From Ichthyophthirius multifiliis (taxonomy: Eukaryota; Ciliophora; Oligohymenophorea; Hymenostomatida): a stretch of DNA of 39,831 nucleotides. The DNA lies in NCBI RefSeq assembly GCF_000220395.1, contig NW_004086242.1, positions 1 through 39,831 of the forward strand. The letters run 5' to 3'. The translations under genes and the position numbers were made by a program. Positions 23,510-34,850 of the stretch are shown piece by piece (the stretch's first letter is position 1; each line of letters starts with the position of its first letter). Under the pieces are notes generated by a model. That model saw only the letters and a program-made list of their open reading frames with translations, did not search any database and had not been told where the DNA came from.

Positions 23510-25428
23510 ATTTCTATTATTTCCAAACATATTATCGAAAGTAGAAAAAGGCTAAAAAAGTTTTTCCTAAACTTCCTTTGGTATTCCACTTCCAGTATCC
23601 CTAATACTTATTGAGAGAAGTGTTTTATCTTTCGAAAGATTCGTTTTGAGCTATATTTTTCCATTTTTGGTGAATTTTATAGAATTCGAAATAAAGTTAA
23701 TAAGGACTTATTTTATTCGATTTTTATCTGAATTTATAGTAAGATTTTTATTTCTTTTTAAAATAAACTGAATGTTTTTTTCTTTACATTATATTTAAAA
23801 AAGACTATAAATTTACTAAAGTAACTCATCAAACTAAAAAACACTCGGAGTAATTCTAAATCGCCCTGCAATTATCTATTAATGATCCAAAATATCATTT
23901 ATTAAGTTCATTAATAATTCACAATTAGTAATAACCATTGGAAAATATTACTTAAAGTAATTATAATTATCTTCTTCCATACATTTCTATATAGTCAATT
24001 AAATAAAATTCAAAGGGTTCCTTAAATCATGTGTAATAGATGCAAATTTTAAATCATTCAATTTTTAAGTTTCTTATAATAATTAATTTTAAACACTGTC
24101 ATTCGCATCTTTAAAATGACTATTATTTTTTATGATTATTTACTTTAAATTTCTATTAATAATATATCAAAAAATACGTTCTTTGTTTTATCATAAAACT
24201 ATTTAAATTCATGTTTTTGGTATTTCTTTTATTATTTAAATTTATCATCTTCATCACTTTATTCACTTTATTCGTCATTAATATCATTTTTGTATAAAAT
24301 TTACATTATAATATTATGTAAAGACCTATTTTATTTATTAATATTTTTAAATCTGTCAATAATATCAGATTCTTTATTGGAAAAAGTATTTCTAAATTTC
24401 TCATTTTTGAAATAAAAATCATAATCTTTTAAATTTTTCTTGTTTTTTTCATCCTCGAAATTATTATAGGACGGATAATCGACCCAATTTATAGCCGTAG
24501 AGTAAACGTTTTGATTTTAAGTTAGTTTTTGTTCGGTTATTTCTTATTATTTATTTTAATTAATAGTTGTTAAATTTATATTTTTTGTATTTTCTTTATT
24601 ATATATGTTTTTATTTTATATTTAAGAATTATTTTTTTTACATTTACTAATTGAATGTAACTCTTTATTTTTTTATTAAATTTAAATTTATTATTATTTT
24701 TCATATTTTTTTATACTTTCCTCTTTTTTTTTTCTCTTAATAACTGCCACTTCATTAGGAATAAAATACTAAATGGTATTTAAATATAAAAGCATCTATT
24801 ATTATTCACAAAAAGTTTAATGAAACATGAATTTCTCGCATTTCTCACTAAAATAAAATCCAATAGTGATTATAATAATTAAAAAAATACAAATAAAAAT
24901 TATAAAAAACTAATCATTTTTTACATTTAAAAATATCCCAATTAAAAAAAATATCATAACTAAAGATTTCTAATACCAGCAATTAAAAAATATTATCTAC
25001 ATAATTTAAAAAAAACTAAAATAAATTCCAAAAATACTACAATAATTACATATATTTATCTCATTTTCGATTTTATTTTAACTTAAAGTCAACTAAATAT
25101 TATTTAATAAAGCATACAATAAAAGCACATTCATAAAAGCTTCATTATTATTTCTTATAAATATAAGGAACAATCCGAAAAAAAAACCAGTTATTATTTA
25201 AGCTATACCAATATATATTAAACCAAACAAAAATACTATTCCAAATCCTACTGAAATTTATAAAAACATAAAAAATAAAACTTATTTAAATAAAAGTCTC
25301 TTCTTTATTATATTGTTTTATTAATCTTAATATTTCTCGTTTTCTATTTCGTTAGAAAATTTCATAAAAAATATGCTGGCATCAAATTTATGTTAATTTT
25401 CTATAATTTAATTTTTTAAATTAACCAT
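22583..25428 (-). CDS. Membrane hybrid histidine kinase with C-terminal receiver (about 914 aa)
   Basis: Minus-strand ATG 25428 (MVNLKNQIIENQHK) to TGA 22585-22583. The N-terminus has about five or six hydrophobic spans (VGFGIVFLFGLIYIGIAQII, FFFGLFLIFI, IIFICIFLIIIITIGF). A low-complexity linker follows, then the H-box FASITHDLRNPL (His at about 455), N-box-like INFISNSIKFTKNG, G1 DTGSGIPKE and G2 GVGLGLCMCQNLV. A receiver domain then shows LLIVDDE, phosphoacceptor MDIQMP (Asp at about 843) and SKP (Lys at about 898). Intron 23443-23508 is clear. Upstream of the H-box the frame changes: either a 35-nt GT..AG intron (24109-24143), which puts the whole gene in one frame of 915 codons, or a base missing in the T6 run at 24126-24131. 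The domains define a hybrid sensor kinase that autophosphorylates on His and passes phosphate to its own Asp. The ligand is unknown. Confidence 0.93.
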
Positions 25429-26829
25429 ATAGATATATTTTGTTTGTTTTTTTTATTTTATACTATTTTTTTTTTTTTTTTTTTATTATATAAAGTATAT
25501 TTTTTTAAAAAATAAAAAAGGGTTTATTATAATTATATCATTTGGTAAAAAATATACATATAGTTTTATAAGTATTACAATAATATAAGATTAAATTATA
25601 TATATAACATTAAAAAAAGAATTCTTTCATAAATATTTGATTTTTAAATAATTAAATATATACATATATATTAAAACATTTTACAAATAAAAATAAAAAC
25701 AAATAACAAAAAAAATAAAACTTTAAAATAATATTAATTCTTTAAAAAATATTATTTGTTAATTTTTTTTTTTTAGTTATACAATTATTTTAATAATTAT
25801 TATAAATTATTATTAATAAAAATTAATTTTACATCTTAATATATTTTTAAAAGTTAAATTTAATAAATAAATAATTTTAATTTATTTTGATAAATTTAAT
25901 ATTTCTATTTTGGAAATTTCATATTAAAAAATACTAATGTACAAATAAATTTATATCTTTAATAAAATATATATATATATATTTATATATATTATATTTA
26001 TTATATATATATATTTTTTACATTTTTTTTTTTACATTTTTCATATACTATAGATAATTTGTTATATATTTTATTTTATTTTCTTTTTAAAAATTCAAAA
26101 CAAACTAATTTTTTATTAATTATAATATATTTATTATTTTTTTAACAGTTTTTTACAAATAATTTAAATTTAAAATTGTATAAATAATAAAGACAATTTA
26201 TTAATAAACTTTTTAATTATAAATCTAATAATAATTTTTTTTTTTTTCAAATATTCTTTTTTTTTTATTTATATTTAAATAATTATTATTTGTATAAAAA
26301 AATAATATTATATACAATTCAAGTTTTTTTAAAAATTCATTTTTTTTTTCAATTTTATAAATAAAAATTATTTTAAATATATTAGTTTAATAATTAAATA
26401 AAATAAAAATTTTTTAAATCATATTTAATTATTTAAAAAAAACAAGTTTATTATTTAAAAATTATTTGTTAAAAAAAAGTTTATCAAAATATATATTTAA
26501 ATAAATAAAATCATTTTTTTTAATATTATTATAATTTTAATATATTTTTTTTAGTTTAAAATAATATAATATAATAATTTTAACCTTCTAAAATATTGAA
26601 TATTATATGTTTTTATTTTTTATTTTCAATAAATAATTATATTTTTTAACTTTAAAAAAATATATATATATTTTAAATAAACACTAATTTTTTAGTTTAG
26701 TTTATTTTGTTTGTTTTTTTTGTTTTCTAATTGATTTATTCTAATTTTTTTTTTAAGGCTAATTTAAACATAATTAAAATATTGATTATTTATTTTTATT
26801 TTTTTTAAAAAAATTTCTTCAAAAAAAAA
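25429..26829. other. Long A/T-rich intergenic, nothing recognised
   Basis: About 1.4 kb of almost pure A/T with long A and T runs and (AT)n at about 25968-26007. No frame has coding-like residues on either strand. It includes the upstream region of the histidine kinase. Confidence 0.5.
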
Positions 26830-27360
26830 ATGAAAAAAAAATATAAAAAATTTATTTAAAATTTAAAAATAAAAAATCAATTTTAAATTAAAATTAAAAA
26901 TAAAGCAATTTACTTCTTAAAATATATTGAAAAATTAATGTATTCCATCCTATTAAAAAGCCTAATATTTGTATTTAACGAATATTCGATTTTCATTTAT
27001 TATATCAAACTATTGTTTTGGATATATTATGCTTATCTAGTTAAAGAATCAAATATCGAAACTTTAAATATATCAAAAATTATAAGAAAACAAAAGAATT
27101 ATTACTTTATATAATATAACTTCTGAAATTTTAGAAAAAAGAGATATTTATTTAGTTTATAACTTTTATCTAATTATAGAAAAAAAAAATGTTTACCAAG
27201 CAAATATTGAAAAGATTGATAAATAAATCAATTACTAAAAATAAAACAAATTAAATTAATCATTAGATATTCATTTTATACAATAAATTAATAATAATAT
27301 TTAAATAAACTTTTTAAATAATTAAATATTCTATTAATAAACTTTTTAATATTGATTAAT
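26830..27360 (+). CDS. Possible small unidentified gene with a frame change
   Basis: A frame from ATG 26830 (or the more plausible in-frame ATG 26938, MYSILLKSLIFVFNEYSIF) runs to TGA 27124-27126. It has a hydrophobic middle (IYYIKLLFWIYYAYL) and ends IETLNISKIIRKQKN. One base out of frame, coding-like residues continue: TSEILEKRDIYLVYNF, then EKKNVYQANIEKIDKQIN and a Gln/Asn tail to a TGA near 27360. Local G+C is clearly above the flanks. No intron joining the two was found and no family was recognised, so this may be one gene with an error or simply a chance open region. Confidence 0.35.
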
Positions 27361-28840
27361 TTAGAAAACATAAGTAAATGAAGTAAAATATAAATTAATT
27401 AACATTTTTATAGTAATAAATTTCAAAAAATATAAATGTTTGAGATATTAATAAATTAAAAATATGAAATAACAATTTAATGGTATTTTTTGTAATTTTA
27501 ATTAAAATAATTCTATTTTTATAAATTTTATTTTTAATAAAATTATTAAAAATATATATAGAAATCATTAAAAAACAAATAATTACTAAATTTTATTGAT
27601 TAAATAGTCTTTTTCTTATAAACTAATGGAATCTAAGTAACTTTGAAATTGTAAAAAAATATATTTGGTATAATATTATGTAAAAAATAGTAATAAATTA
27701 TAATTTTTTATTTTAATTATAATAAATTATCTTAATTATTAAATTATTGATGCTTATGTATGCTTAAAATAAAAATAAAATATCTATTTTATATAAATAT
27801 TTCATAAAATATATTATAATATTTTTTAATTAAAGAGTTATTTAAATATTATTTAAAACAAAAGAATTAAATAATATAAACTAAAAAAAATAAACTTTTT
27901 AAAATTATAAAAAATATTTAATGAAATTTTAAAATTAATATAAAAAGAATTAAAAATTTAAAAAATAGTAAAACATAAATTTTTAAACGAAAAAATAATA
28001 ATTTGATAAAATTATTGATTAAAACAATTGTTGAGAATATTTATTGAATAAGAAACATATATATAGAAAAAAAAAAAAAACTTAAATATATTTATTTTAT
28101 ATAATAAAAAATAAATTAATTTATTTAATATATTTTTAATTAAATTAAAATTTTTTAAGTTCAATTATTATTTATTATATATATAAATGTATTTTTAATA
28201 TATTTTAATATAAAAAAAATAATATAATTAACAGAGAATATAAATATTATTTTAAATAAAAAAAAAAATATATTAAATATAAATTTAAAAAAAAGTTTCA
28301 AAAATATTATAAAATATAAAATAATACAAAATATATAAAAAGATTATAAAAAATTATAAAAAAAATAAAATGTAAAGAATATAAAATATGTAAAATATTT
28401 ATTTAATTAAAAAGGTATATAAATTTATTATAAAAAATAAAAATATAAAATAAATTAAACACAAAAATAATTTATATATATAAATAAATAAATATATATA
28501 TTTATACATATATATATATATATATCAATATATATTATTCAATCTATTAATATATATATATATATATATTTTAATTGGATATATTCTATAAGAATTAATA
28601 AACTTTTTTTTTAAAAAAAAAAATTGAATATTTATCACATTATTTTATTATTATATATATATATAAAATTAAGTATAAATGTTTTTTTTTTAAAAAAATA
28701 AATAAAATAATACTCATTTAAAAATCAAACTAATCCTTTGATTTTATATATAACTATTTAAAATTAAATATAATCAATTATAATACAAAACAAAAATTAA
28801 TTAATATACAAATTTTATCCTTTTAAAATATAAATAAAAA
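27361..28840. other. Long A/T-rich intergenic, nothing recognised
   Basis: About 1.5 kb of A/T-rich sequence without coding-like composition on either strand, with (AT)n at about 28500-28525 and 28551-28570. It ends at the CFAP410 start codon. Confidence 0.5.
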
Positions 28841-29760
28841 ATGGGAAAACCATTAACTGCCGAATTAATAAAATAAAAAGCAAAAACTGAGGCAATTCAT
28901 CTTGTAAAAAGTCTAAATCTTTGGGGTTAAGAAATAGATGATTTAAGAGTATTAAGTTAAATGCCTAATTTAGAAGTTTTATCATTATCTGTAAACTAAA
29001 TAGATACATTAAAAGATATCAAAAGTTGTTTTAAAATAAAAGAATTATATCTACGTAAAAATAACATTTCTGAAATTTCAGAAATAAGGCATTTAGTAGA
29101 TTTACCAGAACTTAAAGTATTATGGCTTTGTGATAATCCTTGTGCTACAATTCCTAATTATAGAGAAATAATAATTAAATCTTTACCAAATCTTGAGAAA
29201 TTAGATAATACTCCAATTACTTAAGGCGAAATTAATTAAGCCTAATCTATAGATATCTATTTTATTGGGCCTAAAAATGATAACTAATAAATTTAAATAG
29301 TTATGATGTATCTCCTTAAAATAATTAGAGAAATTATTAATAATAAATTGATTAATAAGCGTTTTAATATTAATAAATTTAGAAAAGATATGGATAAGAA
29401 GAAAAGAAAAAATAGATTAATTAGCATTTTAAAAAAGATGACTATAGGAAGAAAGGGAGGTTAATTAATAAATTTAAAACAAGAATATTATAAATAATTA
29501 ATAATATGAAAATAAAACTAAATGGTATTTTTTATTTTTTTTATATTTTAATTAATTTTTTTATTTATTTATTTTAGTTGTAAAATAAAAACATATATGA
29601 AAATGAAAATAAAAATTCAAATATTGTTATAGCAGTTCTTTCTCTTATTAAAGAATTAGATATTAATAGTTTAGAAATTGTCAAAAGAGATATTGATAGA
29701 AGATTAAGTAATAAAACAAAAAAATTTCATATTTATATTTAAATTTTATAGATTATTTGA
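28841..29760 (+). CDS. CFAP410: CFAP410 (C21orf2) ciliary leucine-rich-repeat protein, frame-broken C-terminal half
   Basis: ATG 28841 opens MGKPLTAELIKQKAKTE, followed by leucine-rich repeats: LNLWGQEIDDLRVL, MPNLEVLSLSVNQIDTL, IKELYLRKNNISEI and LPELKVLWLCDNPC, then the cap LPNLEKLDNTPIT. Order and wording match CFAP410/C21orf2, a basal-body and ciliary protein that works with NEK1. A Gln/Lys-rich linker (YGQEEKKKQINQHFKKDDY) leads through an intron (29525-29577) to a short helical C-terminus (NIVIAVLSLIKELDINSLEI), matching the family's C-terminal oligomerisation helix, and TGA 29758-29760. Three frame changes, each equal to one missing base, are needed: within 29281-29301, near GGG 29455-29457, and around the intron (29523-29590). 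The identification is strong despite the breaks, because both conserved ends are intact. Confidence 0.9.
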
Positions 29761-29863
29761 ATAAATGAGATATTTAATACTTCTATATACTTTTTAATTA
29801 AAAAATAATGTATTTTTATATAATTTTTTTAATTAAAAAAAAATATAATATTATACATATATA

Positions 29864-29902
<39 letters not shown>

Positions 29903-30059
29903 TTTAAATATATGTATTTATATATTTAAAATTATATATAATTTAATTTATAAAATATTTAATAATTTTTATTTTAATTCAATTTATTTTGTTTTTCTAT
30001 TATAAAAATAATTATTTTCTAATTATAATATATAAATAATATTAAAAAAAAATACTAAA
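29761..30059. other. Intergenic with (AT)n
   Basis: Spacer between two co-oriented genes with alternating AT at about 29867-29897. No other feature was seen. Confidence 0.5.
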
Positions 30060-30855
30060 ATGAATTAGTTAAATAATTCCTTAAATAATGCAAATATCAT
30101 TTAATTTTTAAATTTTAATAATTAGTTTTAATCCTAAAATAATCTTTTAAATGAAAGCGACGATTTTAATGAAAGAGGTATTTTTAAATTTTTAATAATC
30201 TATTTATTTATATATTTTTATAAAAAAAAAAGAAAGTGCTAATACAAGTTCTATTAAAAGCAAAAATTAAATTGAAAGTATAGATAAAACAATAAAAAGT
30301 AAATTTAAAAAAAATACTTATATATTCTTAAAAAATAAAAAGTAATTCAAGATCTTCAATAAATATTAGTAAAAATAGTAAAATCGAACAGCAAACAAAT
30401 AACAGTTAAAACGCATTTAAAAGTAATTAATCAAGTGAGTTAAAAAATGTAAATTTTTTTAATTAATTTAATGAAATAAATGAAACAGAAGATAAATAAA
30501 ATAAATATATTTAAACAATTAAATAATTAACATTAAATGATTTAGGAAGTGAATATAATTTATCATTTAGTTTTAGTATTGATTAATCTAAATAAAATAG
30601 TGTTTAATGTAAAAACATATAATTAAATATTTTTAATTAAATTTAAAAAAAATAAAACAAAACAAAAAATTAGAAAATGAAATATAAAATATTTAAATAG
30701 AAAAGTAAGAAAGTTAAAATTAAAATCAAAGTTTTTCTAAATAAAATATAAATTTAAATTAATAATTAACTAAAATATAATTGTAAAATATACATAATGA
30801 ATTTTAATAGAAAAATGAATTGATAAAATTTTTATAAGTTAATAATATATAAATA

Positions 30856-30889
<34 letters not shown>

Positions 30890-31542
30890 AATATAAATAT
30901 TTAATACATATTATTAAAATATAAATTAGAAAGAAAATTAATAATTGAAAAAACAATTAAAATAAAAAAATGAAAATAAAAAAGTTCAAATGACTGATAA
31001 TTTAAATATTCGATTACGAGAAATAAACTAAATATTAATTTAGAAAATCAAAGAAACCGAAGTTTTGAATAAAAAATAATAATAATAAATTTAAGAAAAA
31101 CAATAAAAATATATGGAGTAAATAAAAAAAGTATATATTTCTTTTTATAAATTTTTATGATATTTTTTTTTTTAATTATATTAAGATTAAAAGAAAAATA
31201 CAAAAATATCGTAAAAAGCTTAAAATAATAAGTTAAATAAAATAAAGATTTGAAATTAGAAAATGATTTAATTAAATAAATTAAATATGATATAAATTAA
31301 TAATATAATACATAGATTATTTAATAAAACATTTAATAAAATATATCTGGATATAATGAAAAACAAGAAAAACAATATACATAACCTTTAGAAAAATAAA
31401 AAATATTCAAAGTAAATTAATTTAAACATAGAATGTAAAAAGCTTTAAATCATCTCAATATAAGGAAATTAATATAAACAATAATTCTATAATTTAGCAT
31501 AATAAATAAAAAATAATAAAATAAAAACAATAAAAATAATGA
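30060..31542 (+). CDS. Coiled-coil protein, unidentified, frame-broken
   Basis: ATG 30060 begins MNQLNNSLNNANIIQFLNF. Apparent introns are 30178-30232, 30299-30342, 30838-30929 and 31131-31185, all short and GT..AG. The first third is Ser/Asn-rich (SSINISKNSKIEQQTNNS, LGSEYNLSFSFSIDQSK). The rest is coiled coil, for example LENEIQNIQIEKQE, QQLTKIQLQNIHNEFQQKNE, NIRLREINQILIQKIKETEV and YKNIVKSLKQQVKQNKDL. The last part (KSFKSSQYKEINI) ends at TGA 31540-31542. At least three places need one missing base (near the second intron, about 30650-30670, and A6 at about 31397-31402). No family was recognised; a structural or basal-body role is only a guess. It converges on the next gene, whose end is 322 bases away. 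Confidence 0.6.
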
Positions 31543-31864
31543 ATTAATAAATATAAAAAATTATCTGAATTAACTTTTAAATTTTTACTAAAAAAAAAAG
31601 AAAATTTATAATAAATAAGTAATTATTAAGAATTAATTATGTATAAATTTTCATATAAAAAAAAAAATATTTTTAATAAATAATTTACTTAATAATAAAT
31701 TAGAATATTACATTTTGAATATAAAAAGAAATAAAAATAAAATTAAAATAAATATTTATGTATTTTCACAAAACAACATTTATATTTTTTTAAAAAAAAA
31801 TTAATTATTTTTTACATTTTTTTTTTTTTAAAAAAAAAAAATTTAAAAAAATTACATTTAATTT
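31543..31864. other. Convergent spacer, nothing recognised
   Basis: A/T-rich sequence between the ends of two convergent coiled-coil genes, with A- and T-runs at about 31789-31840. Part of it is open in more than one frame with Lys/Gln residues, so the upstream gene could extend a little further if another base is missing. Confidence 0.4.
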
Positions 31865-32338
31865 TCATTTTTATGTAAATTTTAATTTAAAATTTATATT
31901 CAAATTATTTTAGTTGTCTAAATTATTCAAAAAATTTAAATTATCTGATTAATATTTATTTTAAAACCTATCAACACTAATAAATTTTTATTAAAAGTTA
32001 AAATTACTATCATTTGACTTTTTATAAAATTTTTATTTTTTATTTTTAAAAAAATTAGAAATATTATTGTTATAAATTATATTTTTTTATTAATTCTTAT
32101 TATATTAATCAAAAGATATATTTAAATCAACATTTTTTTAATAAATGTTAATTTTACAATTATCATTTTTAGAGTTCTGAGTGTTTACAATATATTTGTT
32201 TTCTTATTTATTAGCATCTTTCAAAGTATTATTATTTAATTAAAAAAATTTCTTTTTATTTAATAATATTAGCAGATTAGCAATATTTTAACCTATTAGC
32301 AAAAATTTTATATTTAATATTATTTTCTTATTAATAAA

Positions 32339-32386
<48 letters not shown>

Positions 32387-33767
32387 ATTTTATATGTTCT
32401 TGATTTTTTATATTTTTTGTTATTAAACATTATGATTAAAAATTTTTTAATTAACCATTATTATTATTATCTTTATTTTTTTTTCAATTTTTTATTAAAA
32501 TTATTCATTATATTTTTTTATTGTATTTTTAATATGTTCGTTTTTCTTAAAAAATCCCATTTCCATTTTTTTTAATTAATTTTTTATTTCCTTTGTACTT
32601 TCAACATTATATATTAATTCTTGTTAATAATTTAAATGAAAAAAAGTTTCTTCTATATAACTACACATTTAGTTTTACTTTTCTACTTAAAAATAATCCA
32701 ATTATTATATTTTATTATTTAATATAGTTTAATAATTATACATAGATATAATTTTTTTAATTTTTTTAACCTTTTTTATTATTTATTTTCTAAAGTATTT
32801 TCTATTTTTTTATTTTATTTATTTTTTAACTCAGAATATTTTCTTAAAACTTCGCTTTTAATTTTTTCTTTTGATTTCGAATTTTTTTTAAAAAACATAA
32901 ATTTTTTTCTCAAGCTTTCTTCTGTATTTTCACTAGATTTTTTCTTAGTAAAATACTCATTATATTCTTAAAAATTTTCACTTTATTTTTATTTTTTATA
33001 TTATAAATTACAATTAGAATGATAATTAGGTAATATTTTTTATTCTTAAATACGTTGCTGTTTATAAGAATTTATTAAAGAATATTTTTGCTTTTAATAA
33101 TCTTTATATATACTTTCATGCTTTAAAATTAATACTTCAAGTTTATATTAATAAAAATTAAACCTTTATCTCGAAAAATTACACACGAATATAATAATAG
33201 AAACTAAACGAAATTAGTTTTATTAAAAATATTTAAAAATCTCATCTTTAAACTAATTATTGTGTATATATAATTCATTAGCTTCCTCCAGATCCTTTTA
33301 TTTTTATAATAAATTAAGATTTTTTTAATTGAATTCTAAAATTTAATTAATTAAAGTTAACAAAACTGCCTTTAAATTTCCTTAATCAGGTTTAATGCTA
33401 AAATATTTTTTTATAATACTTTCTTCTTAAAAATACCTGATTTTTTCATCTTTTAAAAATTAAGAATAACTTTCGTAAGACTTCAAATAATAATCCTAAA
33501 ATTATATATTTACGAAATTATTAAATTTTAAATATTCCTACTTTATTTATTAAAAACTTAATACTTATTGTTCACGTTCTTAAAAACATTTAAAAAAAAC
33601 TAAATGTCGTTGTTTTCGATTGTATTATTATTTTAAGAATATTGCTAGTTTCTAAGTTTATTTATACAACTTTAGACATTATATTAAGATTGTTCAGGTA
33701 TATTAATATTTTCTATATCAGGAAAAAAAAAATTAAGATAGTCCCTATTTTTATAAAAAAAAGGCAT
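31865..33767 (-). CDS. Coiled-coil protein, unidentified, frame-broken
   Basis: Minus-strand ATG 33767 begins MPFFYKNRDYLNFF, with IPEQSQYNVQS following. The body is highly charged and helical: QEREQQVLSFQQIKQEYLKF, EESIIKKYFSIKPDQGNLK, QKQKDLEEANELYIHNNQFK, KLEVLILKHESIYKDY, SENTEESLRKKFMFF and KSKEKIKSEVLRKYSELK. Further on come YIEETFFHLNYQQELIYNVE and STKEIKNQLKKMEMGFFKK. After a poly-Asn run (TTA repeat at 32340-32384) an Asn/Lys/Ser-rich tail (LKDANKQENKYIVNTQN) ends at TGA 31867-31865. At least three frame changes occur, at A/T runs near 33600, 32760 and 32480. I saw no convincing introns. No family was recognised; long coiled coils suggest a cytoskeletal or centriolar component, but that is inference. 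Confidence 0.6.
32340..32384. repeat. TTA/TAA trinucleotide repeat in the coiled-coil gene
   Basis: A run of TTA units. Read on the minus strand it gives a Gln, Asn or Ile homopolymer depending on frame, and the frame cannot be fixed because of nearby breaks. Confidence 0.75.
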
Positions 33768-34702
33768 AATTGTTTATTATTTCATTTATTTAACAAAAAT
33801 ATATATTAATAAATACATATATTAATAAATTAATAATAAAATTATTTATTAATATTAATTAAAATGTATTTAAGATAATAGAAAAATAAAAATATATTAG
33901 AAATAAAATAATGGATTAATTATTAAATTTTTAAAGAAAAATATAAAAAAATTAAAAATATAGAAAAAATAAAAATGATAAATAAATAATATTTATATTG
34001 TAAATATAAAATATATATAAATATATAAATATGTATATATATATTTATATTTATTATTTCATTATATATTTAAATAAAAAAATATTAAAAATAATTTATT
34101 TAATAGTATTCATTAATTACAAATATATATTAATTAATTAAATATAAATATTATAATTATTTTTATTTTATAAAAATAAGTATATATTATAAATTTTAAT
34201 TAATTTATTTTAAAAATTGTTAAATAATATATTTTTTTAATTAAATACTATAAATTATATATTAATTAAAAAATTATATATTTTGTTTTTTTAAGTCAAA
34301 AATATCTATATAATTATTATATTTATATTTTATAAATTTCTTTTTATTTTATTTATTTAAAAATTTATTATTTTTATTAAATAAATTATATTTATATTTC
34401 TAATAATATATATAAAAAAAAATATTATAAATAAATTATATATATTAAAATATAAATTATATTTTAATTATTAATTATAAATTTAATTATTTAATAATTA
34501 TATCATTTTATAATTAATATTTTTTAAAAATTAAATTTAAATGTATTTAAATAATTTTTTTTTTATTTGTAAAAATAGATATATATAAATATTTTAATTA
34601 AATATTTAATATTTATAAATTAATTTTATAATTAATATATTAATATTTATTTATTTTTTTAATAATTTATATCTATATATATATATAAATTTATATTAAT
34701 AA

Positions 34703-34743
<41 letters not shown>

Positions 34744-34850
34744 TTATATATATTTTAATATATATATACATACAATCACTTTAATATAAATTTTAATTTT
34801 TACTATAACATATTTTATATGTATATATTTTATTAAATTTATATAATATA
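33768..34850. other. A/T-rich intergenic, nothing recognised
   Basis: About 1.1 kb between the coiled-coil gene's start and the 3' end of the FHA-BRCT gene, nearly pure A/T, with (AT)n at about 34709-34735. No coding-like frame was found. Confidence 0.5.

Noticed and set aside
29808-30005. Tyr/Ile-rich frame between CFAP410 and the next gene
   Set aside because: It is mostly an (AT)n run translated as alternating Ile and Tyr.
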